DNA of 64,000 nucleotides from Chondrilla cf. caribensis (Eukaryota; Porifera; Demospongiae; Chondrillida; Chondrillidae): NCBI GenBank assembly GCA_964020155.1, contig OZ026549.1, positions 2,077,633 to 2,141,632 of the forward strand, read 5' to 3'. Shown piece by piece: positions 9,559 to 19,173 of this stretch (position 1 is its first letter; each line of letters starts with the position of its first letter). The notes under the pieces were generated by a model. It saw only the letters and a program-made list of their open reading frames with translations, ran no database searches and was not told where the DNA came from. The position numbers and the translations under genes were made by a program.

Positions 9559-11533
9559 ATGTCTATCAAGGGACTGATGTTATTTGCTTTGGCCATCGGA
9601 GTTGTGTTTCATCAGAGTGAGTCTGGCAAAAGCAATGCTTTCTACCATAACGGTTGTAGAATTTAAATTACCAATAATTATTGCTATATGTAATTATTTT
9701 CTGATTGTTAGCCACACATGCACCCTCACTTCTTTAGGTATGATTTCTGTCTCTTCAAATAAATAATAATTCAATTTAAAACAGATGTATGTAATATTGT
9801 ATTTGTCTCCCCTCAATTATGGTGAAGCTGTTAAGTAGTGTTACTAGGTACATCATGTTGCACACTTTCCATAACATTTACTACATGAATACTCACAAGA
9901 TTGTGAGTATTCATGTAGTACACAGCTCATCATGTATACAAAGATCTATAATAAGAATGCTACTAATTTTATCATGCAACTGCAATAATGCTACTCTATC
10001 ACTCATTCACCTGGTCTCGCTTGGAATCAGACACCCAATGATGTTGACCTGCCACATAGTTTGATCCTGTGAATTCAATTAAGACTCAAGAAAGAGAGAA
10101 AGTCATACTGTATAGTGGGAAATTTTCAGGGACAAAATTTTCATGGATGGCTCCAAAAATAAAAATTTGCTGATAAATTTTTGCGGATGCTGGCCACAGT
10201 CACATAATAGATCAACGAGAACGCCTAATTTGTGGAAAAAATTGCAGATGTTAGGCCAACTGCGAAAGCCGCGAAAATTTGTCCTGCAAAAATTTCCCGC
10301 TATACAGTAGTACATACAACAGATAGACAGATCCTTCATAAGGCACCTTCATATTATATCATGTTGTGGACAATCATTTTAACAGAATAAGTAGAGTATC
10401 AATTGGATAAAGAAGATCCTGCTGAACATGAAACATGTACAGGCTTTACGATGAACATTACTGTCAATGATTAAAAATCAGTACAGTGGAACCTGTTAAT
10501 CCGGACTCTGGAAAAAGCGGACACCTGCATATAATGGACATTAAACTATTGTCCCGAATCTTTCTCCATTAAAACTGGTATTTAGGCACCTGAAAAATCC
10601 GGACACCTCTGTATTCCGTAATCAGGACAGCCATTTACAGTCCCGTTACATCATTAGTTCGTAAAATTACCTGCATATTACGGACAGTGCTAAATAATAT
10701 AATTCTTAAAACTGGCAAGAATGCATTGTCAGGCAAAAAAAACAATATCTATCGAATACATAGCTTGGTTATTGTTCAATTCTATCGAGAACTTCTCAGG
10801 ACCGTGAAAACAAGTAATTCGAGTTAAAAACTGCTTTCCCCAAACTCGAATTACTTGGTTAATCTTTCATGGGTTTAAAGGAACCTTCGCTGAAATGTTT
10901 ACATTAGGCGAAGCCGTTGCGCTCGAATTCTAGCCCAATTTCCAAGCCTCGGCGTTTCGAAATCTACCATCTTCTCTTGCGCAATATAAATTACAATATA
11001 AATTCATTGTTGCGGTTACGCTTGGGAATACATATTATATCGGACGAGTGTAAATAACTTCAACAGGTAGCCCCACGAGTTTTTTTTAACTTATACAATA
11101 TACACGCACGGGACTTCTAGACCATATCAAGCTCCACGATTGACCTAAACAGTCCCTAATCCCTGATTACTTTTGAAAACATACTTTTCCTGTCATATAT
11201 GACATGCATATCAGTATATTATTTATTATTGTGTTGAGTAATTGAAGTAAACTCCAAAGTCTAGCGACATGATAGGCAACCCTGGGAAATCAGGACACCT
11301 TTATAATCAGGACACTTCTTGCCGGTCCCCAAGTGTCCGCATTATACAGGTTCCACTGTAGTGAAATTGTTTCATTTTTGCTGTTAGGTGATGGTGTGGT
11401 CAGGTGCTATCGAGACAAAGATTGTAAAGGCTTTGTTTTTGTTACTGATCATCATAATGTTTGCTGTCGAAATGGTGCCAAAAGTTCCGTGTTGAGAGCG
11501 GGGTCATGGACTGCTAGCTGTAACAATTGGTAA
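9559..11533 (+). CDS. Small secreted cysteine-rich protein, two exons
   Basis: Predicted join 9559-9616 and 11388-11533, giving 67 residues. Exon 1 encodes a signal peptide (MSIKGLMLFALAIGVVFHQ) and ends at CAGA|GTGAGT in phase 1; exon 2 starts after CTGTTAG in the matching phase. The mature part has six cysteines in the order C-x5-C-x12-CC plus one near the C-terminus, including motifs CYRDKDCKG and NVCC, and ends CNNW before TAA. The exact Cys count should be read from the translation. The family is not recognised; a secreted defence, adhesion or venom-like role is possible but only inference. The 1.77 kb intron holds a palindrome and a Tigger-like element whose end lies 29 bases before the acceptor. 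TTG|GTAAGG at the stop could also be a donor, so a third exon is possible. Confidence 0.55.
9879..9920. repeat. 42-bp palindrome
   Basis: TACTACATGAATACTCACAA at 9879-9898 and its exact reverse complement at 9901-9920 are separated by GA. It lies in the intron of the Cys-rich peptide gene. Confidence 0.9.
10484..11358. mobile_element. Tigger/pogo-like non-autonomous element
   Basis: The ends CAGTGGAACCTGTTAATCC and GCATTATACAGGTTCCACTG are inverted and flanked by TA on both sides (10482-10483 and 11359-11360). Internal ATCAGGACAC and AATCCGGACACC motifs repeat in both orientations. No transposase frame is present. A MITE of family M1 is nested inside at 10811-11100. Confidence 0.8.
10811..11100 (+). 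mobile_element. MITE family M1, copy B (nested)
   Basis: It carries the family landmarks GCGCTCGAATTCTAGCCC, GGCGTTTCGAAAT, TTGCGCAATATAAATTA and the terminal GGTAGCCCCACGAGTTTTT. The start has a 15-bp perfect hairpin, CAAGTAATTCGAGTT (10811-10825) against AACTCGAATTACTTG (10843-10857). It sits inside the Tigger-like element, so it is the younger insertion. Confidence 0.7.
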
Positions 11534-11760
11534 GGACCAGTAAAAACTGACTGCAACAGTTTAAGTACTTCGAATCGTTCACAAACAGTCGATTTTGTTC
11601 ACTTTCCGTTTCGTCCTTTGTGAAATGGACATTTTATTGGTGATGCCTCTGACGTCACAAGGGGAACGGTTAGTACGGTGAACAATACAAATTCAATGGT
11701 ATTTTCAGCGCCTTTTGCGAACATTGGTCGATCCAATGATCACTTAGCCTGCTGTAGAGA

Positions 11761-11811
11761 CTACAACAATATAGAGTATAGGCACTGTACCTATACTCTA
11801 CATTGTTGTAG
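11761..11811. repeat. Inverted repeat, 22-bp arms
   Basis: 11761-11782 and 11790-11811 are reverse complements with one mismatch around the 7-nt loop CACTGTA. It lies just downstream of the Cys-rich peptide gene. Confidence 0.85.
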
Positions 11812-12018
11812 ATGTGTGCCAGAGGAACTAAGTCAAGTTTCAATCTCTCAGAGGTTCTGCAAGGCGATGCTGTAATCAAGTCAAGTAGCTGAAAATTCAG
11901 CAAACTTGACATGTAACATGTATTGTTCACTAACTTTATGCAAGCTTCCGTTTTTAAAGACCCTCCAGCTTCTGGGTCCCTTTAGTGCATCACATGGTAT
12001 TCGATTGCCATGAAAGAC

Positions 12019-12082
12019 ATTATTGTATCTACTCTTCCTCAACCAATACTAGTATTGGTTGAGGAAGAGTAGATACAATAAT
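12019..12082. repeat. Perfect 64-bp palindrome without spacer
   Basis: The centre is at 12050/12051 (AATACT|AGTATT) and every base from 12019 to 12082 pairs with its partner. There is no loop sequence. Such structures are usually unstable in genomes and cloning. Confidence 0.9.
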
Positions 12083-13181
12083 AATGGTACTATTGACTGT
12101 AAGATAAGTTCTATGGATTAGTCATGCAGCTACCCACTATTAAACTTAATAATTTATAGGTCTTTCTTGCTTTGGCAAAAAACAAACAAACAATATGTCA
12201 CCAGGCAGAAAAGTATAGCTACATACTAGGTACTATGGCGTAATGATTGTAGCTATAAATTTAAAGATAATTTGATCAAATGTCACTGAATAAATGATTG
12301 TTTATTGCCTCTTAGAGGTTGATAACTAGATAGCACTTCATTTAAGATATGATGTAAGTTTGTTAAAACCACTGGAATACTGCTGATGCATATGGTATGT
12401 ACTGAAGACTAAGTGATGCAACTCTTACAGTGACAAGTTGAATGTCTGCCACATTCCTTACATTAAACTGTACAGACTGGAGCCCCCATAGCTAACCTGT
12501 GCAGTTAATCTAAGGGTGCCTCCTTACAGCACAATGTGTCCCTGGTTGTAGACACAGCTGAATACTTCTCAGTGACACAAAAAGTGTACTACTATAGGTG
12601 ATAGCTTATCTGAAAGTATGGTGAAAATATAAAACGCACACACAAGGGCCACTGACATGAAAAAACAAGTTGGCCTCATATCACTTTGTTTAGTAAGTAA
12701 ACACCCGTGGTGGTGTTAAAAATCACCGTTCTTATCTCAAACGGGAGAAATTTCCAGTTTTTGTCTACAAAATCACCGAAAATCGGCCATTTTGAAATAC
12801 GCGTAATGACGTCACAAGAGGAACCACTAACAACGTTCCCAATACAATTTAATAGGGATTTTCGTAGATTATGCGACCATTTAACTCTAAATTCGATAAA
12901 TATAGTGTTATTTCCAAATTTCGTAACGATGTGTTACTGCTGGATGCGATAGCAAAGCTGAGAGTGAGATTAGCCTTCATGAAGTCCCAAAAAATCTGTT
13001 GTGCTAATGCCCAGCTGCTTGAAAAAGGATGTATAAACGCCCTAACCCCAGTATAAACGTCCTTCCAAATCAGAAGCAGTTGCCAAACATCACACATGCA
13101 TGATTCAATTCATAGAGACGATGTTTTAAACGAATTTATATTAATCTAGTAATATTATTTTACAGTGAGTACCGCAATATT

Positions 13182-13184
<3 letters not shown>

Positions 13185-13221
<37 letters not shown>
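13185..13221. repeat. (TA)n microsatellite
   Basis: An uninterrupted alternating AT run of about 37 bp. Confidence 0.9.
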
Positions 13222-13225
<4 letters not shown>

Positions 13226-13291
13226 ATCTACAGCGTAAAATCAAAATATTAGAAAAACAACATACTGGTCAGATGGGAATTCAATTCTAAT

Positions 13292-14008
13292 CTACTTAAC
13301 AGCACATGATGATAACACAACTTGAATTCTTTCCAGGTATTTCCAGCACCATCTTGCTAGTTGCCTGTGAGCCATGTAACATAGTGTTCGGGTATAATAA
13401 ACTATTGATTTAAATGAAATCCACACATCCACATGCGAGTAAGATGAAGACAATAAAATCGTATGTAGGTTCATTGGTTCCACTGCTTTTGCGATACTGC
13501 TGGTGCATTTGCGAGGCGACTGTTTGCAGCACCCATCTGTCCATGCAAACTGATCTGAACCCCTCATGATCTGTGATACAGTATTCTGAACAACCAATTC
13601 TTTTAGTTTTCCTTCTGCCTCAGGAATCATGACAGCATACACTCTCGCTAACAGTTGGCATACGTTTGCACTTTCCACATAATAATAATTATATCGTTTT
13701 CAGTTATAATTGAGAGCGGTGACCAAAATAACGCTCTACGATCCGTGCGTTTACCAGGTAGTGTCAGCTAGTCTTTAAGTCGCCTCTCCTTGATCCTCTT
13801 CTAAGGCACTTTCCGACCCCGATCGGTCAAATGCCGCAACGTGGTAAAACAGATAAGGCTCCATCTCAAGAGCTGTAAAAAGACAGGAATCATCTTCTTC
13901 GTCCTCAATAGAATCACCTTTCTCTTCAAAAGTGTTCATTTCGCCTTCGTTGATGGAAGAAAGGCCATAAGAGTCACTTAACTCGTTCTCCGAAAGGCCT
14001 GCAGACAT
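13292..14008 (-). pseudogene. Decayed P2RX7_C-domain protein gene
   Basis: The N-terminal frame starts MSAGLSENELSDSYG, is acidic, and contains MEPYLFYHVAAFDRSG, then meets TAA before RLADTTW. After a gap it continues in other frames with CGKCKRMPTVSESVCCHD, IPEAEGKLKELV, CITDHEGFRSVCMDRWVL and lastly HRQLARWCWKYLERIQVVLSSCAV. This order (acidic EPY segment, RLxxTxW, CGxCxxMPT, ESVCC, DHxGFxxVCxDxWVL, RQxxRWCW, LPSCAV-like end) is the Cys-rich intracellular domain of P2X7 receptors, which occurs as stand-alone proteins in many invertebrates. One in-frame stop and at least two frame changes make this copy inactive, unless an intron with a lost acceptor explains one of them. It lies wholly between the perfect TIRs. 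Confidence 0.65.
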
Positions 14009-14191
14009 CTACCGTTCCTTTTATGACGTCACGAAATATGGACGATATGACGTAATGCGGCGTAATCGGTTATTGAATCCTCGATTACTCCCCACCCAGA
14101 TGACAGGAGCGAATTTAAAATTCACCATTGGTGTTTTTAAACTATAAGGGGTAATTTCAGGCCAACTTGTTTTTTCATGTCAGTGGCCCTT

Positions 14192-15584
14192 TAAAACATT
14201 AAAATCATCTTTTGAGCATTCAAACTGGTCTTTGTCTTCTTTATTTGAGCTTCTATCAGTACCTAATTTGTCAAATACTGTAAACAGTTCAAAGTGATAA
14301 TATGGTGACCTTTAACTTTTAAAGCCCCCTACGAACCTTCCTCGTAGTTATTTTCCATTATTATGGCTTCGCTGTGCTCTCGATCATTCAAAAATTGCTG
14401 TGCACTTATTGCTTCGATCAAAGCTCAATCTTCTGTACAAATCAGATACAAACAGTGATTTCTGTTCCCCTTGTGATGTCACAAGAGATTCTTGAGAAAA
14501 ACGGAAACACCCACGTAAATAATCGAAAATATGGCTTATTTTGTGTCAGAAATCCTTGGAATACTCCACCTTAGAGTAGATATTTGATCGAAAGAATATA
14601 ATATGGGTTATTTTTCATTATGAACTAACATTTAAGCGAAAAATTATCCATGTCATAGGTCCTTTAATATTTTAGTGTTATTCCAATTTGATACCAGACA
14701 ACGATGCAATGCTGACTCATTAATTTTTCTCACTTCAATCTCCAACGTGATGAATATATATACCCTCTCTTTTAAATGCCACTTTCCTACACTAGGTAAT
14801 GCTAATTCTAATCAAGAATTATCTATTACGAGGTATAATTGATATTAGTTCATGGAAATGATATATAATCATACTTTTTTCATTGTTGCAGCTAACTCAA
14901 TGGCTCATATGAACAGCAAAGGATAGCAACAGCCATATAAAACGAGATAGTTGCTTAAAGGTTTAATAATAATTATCCAACAGTAGAATCCTTAACTTTT
15001 GTGCTATCATCCTTAGGTTACTTTTGCTTGATGGCTATAATATTCATTAAGTATTAATTATTTATAATATTATAATTGGCTGATGTCGTTATAGTGCATA
15101 CACATATTGTTATATTATCACTTCTCATGCTAATATTTCCTACAATATTATTATAATCTCCAAGGATTGGTTCCGTGATACAATTAATGATCATAATAAT
15201 TATTAATTAAATAATACTTACAAAAGGGATACATAAGTGTTTTGAAGTTAATTTGCAAACTGAAATTAATGTACAACTTATGACATTAGTTTGGATAACT
15301 TTGCACCCTGTATTCATATTATACAGTAATAGATTATACTGACTTCATAAAGCCTACATAGTTGCTAACATGGTATTCCTCCAGTATTATTAACAATATG
15401 AATACCTATAGTTGAATTCATATTCAATCACAGCATTTGGCTACTTTGCTTTACACCTTTCATTGACAATGAATTTTACAGTCTGCCATTAGATGAATAC
15501 CATAATTTTATGTAAGTACGTGTATGTACATGCATGTGAACATGGACATATGTACACGTATACATACATACAACACTGCATGAG
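14192..15584. other. AT-rich spacer, no gene seen
   Basis: The stretch is AT-rich with TTAATAATTATT-like runs and scattered TGACGTCA-like or TGATGTCACAAG motifs around 14475. Short frames show no recognisable domain. Confidence 0.5.
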
Positions 15585-16118
15585 ATAAGAATCTCTTGTT
15601 TTGATATTCATCTGTGATAAATAATTCAGAGTTCATTTGACTGTCCTCGGAAGTGTGACTCATGCCGGCTACAAAGAGGAAATCTACCTTTTGCTACCAT
15701 AGTAACAAAATGAAACATGGCATGTGGGTCTACATATGGAAGGCAGGAAGTGTGATGGAAGGCAGGAAGTGTGATGACGCATGGAACCATGCCAAATTTA
15801 GTAAATTGATATGACTGGACCCACACGAGTGTAGACAAAACACATGTCATGGGGTAACGTAAATGGTAATGGTATAGAAGACATCACTCTCCAGTTCCAC
15901 AGTTGTAACAGGTGAGAGGTGACACATATCATTGCTGTTGTGTAAGCCTGGGAAACCCACAGTGGGAGACAAGCGACTTCATGACGTGGAGGGCTTCATT
16001 CATTTACAACAATGTTCAGTATGCATGCAGTGTCTGCATTGTGTTAGGTACGTATATGTACGTACATGCAAATGCACAACATATGGACATCACTCTCTGA
16101 TAGTGTCACACGACTCAC

Positions 16119-16166
16119 CTCAACCAGAGCATATTTCTCGTCACTGGTGTAATTGTACTGAGTGGC
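16119..16166 (-). pseudogene. Isolated CYFIP exon (RYNYTSDEKYALVE type)
   Basis: A 48-nt exon with AG acceptor and GTGAGT donor encodes ATQYNYTSDEKYALVE, matching the conserved CYFIP segment with the same core. Flanking CYFIP exons are deleted here, so it is a stranded fragment of the segmental duplication. Confidence 0.75.
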
Positions 16167-16438
16167 CTGTGGGGAAAGGGACAAATATATGTGAGTTACA
16201 ATATCATCCATATACGAGTGTTGACTGTATGTTGCTGTCGTGCACACAGTGGAGCCAGGGGACACAGACACTCAGTGAGAGACTGAGTTTAGTACATAAA
16301 GATCCACAAGAACAAACATCACTCATAATATGTTAAAGTACTGTAGGTACTTCCAATCAGCATTGCATGCATATGCACTGTGTGCACATTGCATATAGCT
16401 GAGGTGGGACCTGTTCAAGTGAGAGATGAAAGGTTCTT

Positions 16439-16630
16439 GAATCTCACACTACACATATCCTGGGCTATGTCAGGGCTCAAATTTAAATGTATTGTACATC
16501 TTGAATGTCACACATATCCTGGGCTATGTACTGTACATCTTGAATCTCACACTACACATATCCTGGGCTATGTACTGTACATCTTGAATCTCACACTACA
16601 CATATCCTGGGCTATGTACTGTACATCTTC
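16439..16630. repeat. 44-bp minisatellite, copy 1 (about four units)
   Basis: The unit contains CACACTACACATATCCTGGG then CTATGTACTGTACATCTTGAATCT. One unit is disrupted by GTCAGGGCTCAAATTTAAATG. The matching array in copy 2 (53855-54070) has about five units. Confidence 0.85.
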
Positions 16631-17049
16631 ACATCTGTACAGACTGAGTAATATTACTAGTCTCCTACTATCAGTGAATGAATACAATAATATACAGTAC
16701 ATATACACACATATTGTGCATGTCCGTAAGTACGTACATATACTTAGGTATGCAAGTATTAGTTATGTCCCTTCCACACTGGATGTGCAGCTGATCACAC
16801 TTTAAATTAATTACCGAGGGTGTCAGCGTCATTTCCTCATCAGACTGTATAGCTGCACATCCCATAAGGAAGAGACATAACTAGCTTGTGTCATGGAATG
16901 GCAATTTTGTTATTGCTCCATTGTTCGCTGTTGCTGATGTTGTTGGTGACAGGAAATTGGTCTGATCAGTTAAGGAAAGGGTGATGCATTGTTATTGACT
17001 TGATTGCAGGTATTGGTAACAGCTAGTGTGCTGTAGAGGTTTTATGAAC

Positions 17050-18029
17050 CACCTTTTACCTAGTATGTATGCATCCATGTATCCACCTATGTATGTACAG
17101 GGGGCACATGACAGTTAACAACTATACTCCTGCACATCTCTGAACAACTGCCTCATTTATATGAATTATATACAATTATTAATTAGATGTAAACAAAGTA
17201 CTGTATTGTATATAACAATATGTACTCTTACACACATTTGTTTGCACTAATGCCCATAATGGGATTTGAAATGAAAATCGATCTAGGAGCAGCTCTAGGA
17301 GAGTCAGAGTTTGTGAAAAAATCTCAGACATGGCCTAGTAGGAAAGTGGATGTACACAATGAGAACTAATGCAGACATCACAGAACTATTAACATCAATT
17401 GAAGATGCCCTCAAGTACACCTTATCAGCTATGACTGGCCCTCAGCCATATCAGAAGTGGAAAGAGAGTTACTGCCCCTATCTTGTTGACTAGGAGCTCA
17501 GGTACTACACTAACTATAGCAATAATGAATATTATTACAATTTACAGGCATTATAAACTATTATTATTATACAGTATACTGTTGAAGTGATAATGATGAC
17601 ATTGGATTGAATACTACATACTATAGGGTAAGATCCTGAATTCAACTGTACATTATTGTAGGCTGGTTGTGTCAATGCGTACATTTGACACACAAAAGTA
17701 CTTCACATGAACAGGGTCACAGTGTACAATACGTACGTCTGTGGGCATGAACACACTTCCACACACACACTGTATGTACATGCATCAGTGCTATTCCCAG
17801 GAAAACATTGAAGGATAATGAAGTGCATACGTGTGTGTGTACTTCTCGATCCTCCACAACTTCATGTTTACCAACATTAATAATAGCTCTAACGTATACC
17901 CTCTTCTCTCACGCCCCCAACCCCCCCCCCCCCCCCAATTCCCCCAAGTAATCCCAGACATACCCTCCACTCTCCCACCCCTACCCCTCATCCCTCAGAT
18001 AACCTCTGATCCCATACCTAGTCTGACTA
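17050..18029. other. Single-copy insert between duplicated blocks, no intact gene
   Basis: This part of copy 1 has no counterpart in copy 2, which passes directly from 55570 to its R2 repeat. It includes a possible decayed coding tract near 17398-17505 (SIEDALKYTLSAMTGPQPYQ, then stop) and a C-rich run at 17925-17937. No function is assigned. Confidence 0.4.
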
Positions 18030-18680
18030 CTGTTCCCCTTACATAGCACATGCATGTATGGACATACTCCACAGGTATACAGACTAGTCTCACGTAGCCA
18101 GACCCTTTCACATCATAGATTCACATCAATTCGATTGAGAGGAAATCGTGAAATCTGACTGTACACGCAAACTCACAAAGTTCTGTATTGACAAGAGGGA
18201 AAATTGGCCCACTCAAACGAGTTCTGAAATCTTTCATCCTCGCAATAGTCCACCACGTATAGAAGGACGTACACCTGTGACGTGTCCTCGTACTGGGGAG
18301 TGGCGATTCAATTGGACCAGTACCTTCCAGTGAGAGAGTGAACCTCTGGAAATATAGGAGAGCCTTCAAGTATGACTGATTCGCTCTGAGTAAAAGGTTG
18401 AATTGGACGGTTGAACCAACACAGATAACATAACAACGTTCTTCACATCGATCATCGGCTGAAAACATCCTTTCCGGTTACAGGCACGTGTACTGTCACG
18501 AAACATTCGCGGTCCCCGTATAATATCCGGGCTGGGGATACCGAATATTTCTGAAATAATCAGTCCCCCTCTGAAATATCCGTTCCTCAGGAAACTGGCG
18601 GGGAGACTACAGCCAAGACACAAACATCGATCCTCTGAGTTCCCTCTGCTATAGGTAATGACATTTATAGTCACTTAATT
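18030..18680. repeat. Dispersed repeat R2, copy 2
   Basis: Homologous to 55590-56300 and more distantly to 85-480. Landmarks are CACGTAGCCAGACCCTTTC, CTCAAACGAGTTCTGAAATC and CCTCAGGAAACT. Open frames differ between copies, so it is treated as non-coding. Confidence 0.6.
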
Positions 18681-19173
18681 ACGTCTACAAATTTTACAAA
18701 TCAACACTGGGATGCTTCCTAACCATCAATTTCAATTTCAATCCATGGCCACCACATGCACGAGGACATGTACCATACACAGTCCCCCATGTGGTCTATA
18801 ATAGATCAATGCGTATTCCCTCTGCTATAAGAAACCACATTTATAGTTCACTGCACGTCTAAAAAATTCACAAATCCGCCATCATATGGACGTCGGACAT
18901 TTCAAAAGGAACATGGGGTAACTAAAATTGTGTATGTAAAAAGTGTTTAATCTCCGCGCGAGCGCTAGCATACTCAGGTTGATTTTCTTCAGCTGCAGGC
19001 AAGCTCATTACATCTGGTCCATACAAAATACAGGTCATTTCATAATAATAATTCATATGTAGCTATTGATAATTAATTTAATCAATAATAATATAAATCA
19101 ATAATTCAAAAATAGTGTACAGTACATGGTACATTGTGATCCAGAGAACATGCAATCAGTCATAAAACATCAG

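Larger units (their letters stand above)
12644..14191. mobile_element. TIR element enclosing a P2RX7_C-type gene relic
   Basis: The terminal inverted repeats are 33 bp and perfect: 12644-12676 begins AAGGGCCACTGACATG and 14159-14191 is its exact complement ending CATGTCAGTGGCCCTT. The interior (1.55 kb) carries the minus-strand relic described separately, a (TA)n run and a CRE-like TGACGTCA near 14022. No transposase is seen. Target duplication could not be fixed by eye. Superfamily is unassigned. Confidence 0.75.

Noticed and set aside
18121..18468. 115-codon minus frame in the R2 repeat
   Set aside because: The frame is disrupted in the other R2 copies and has no domain.
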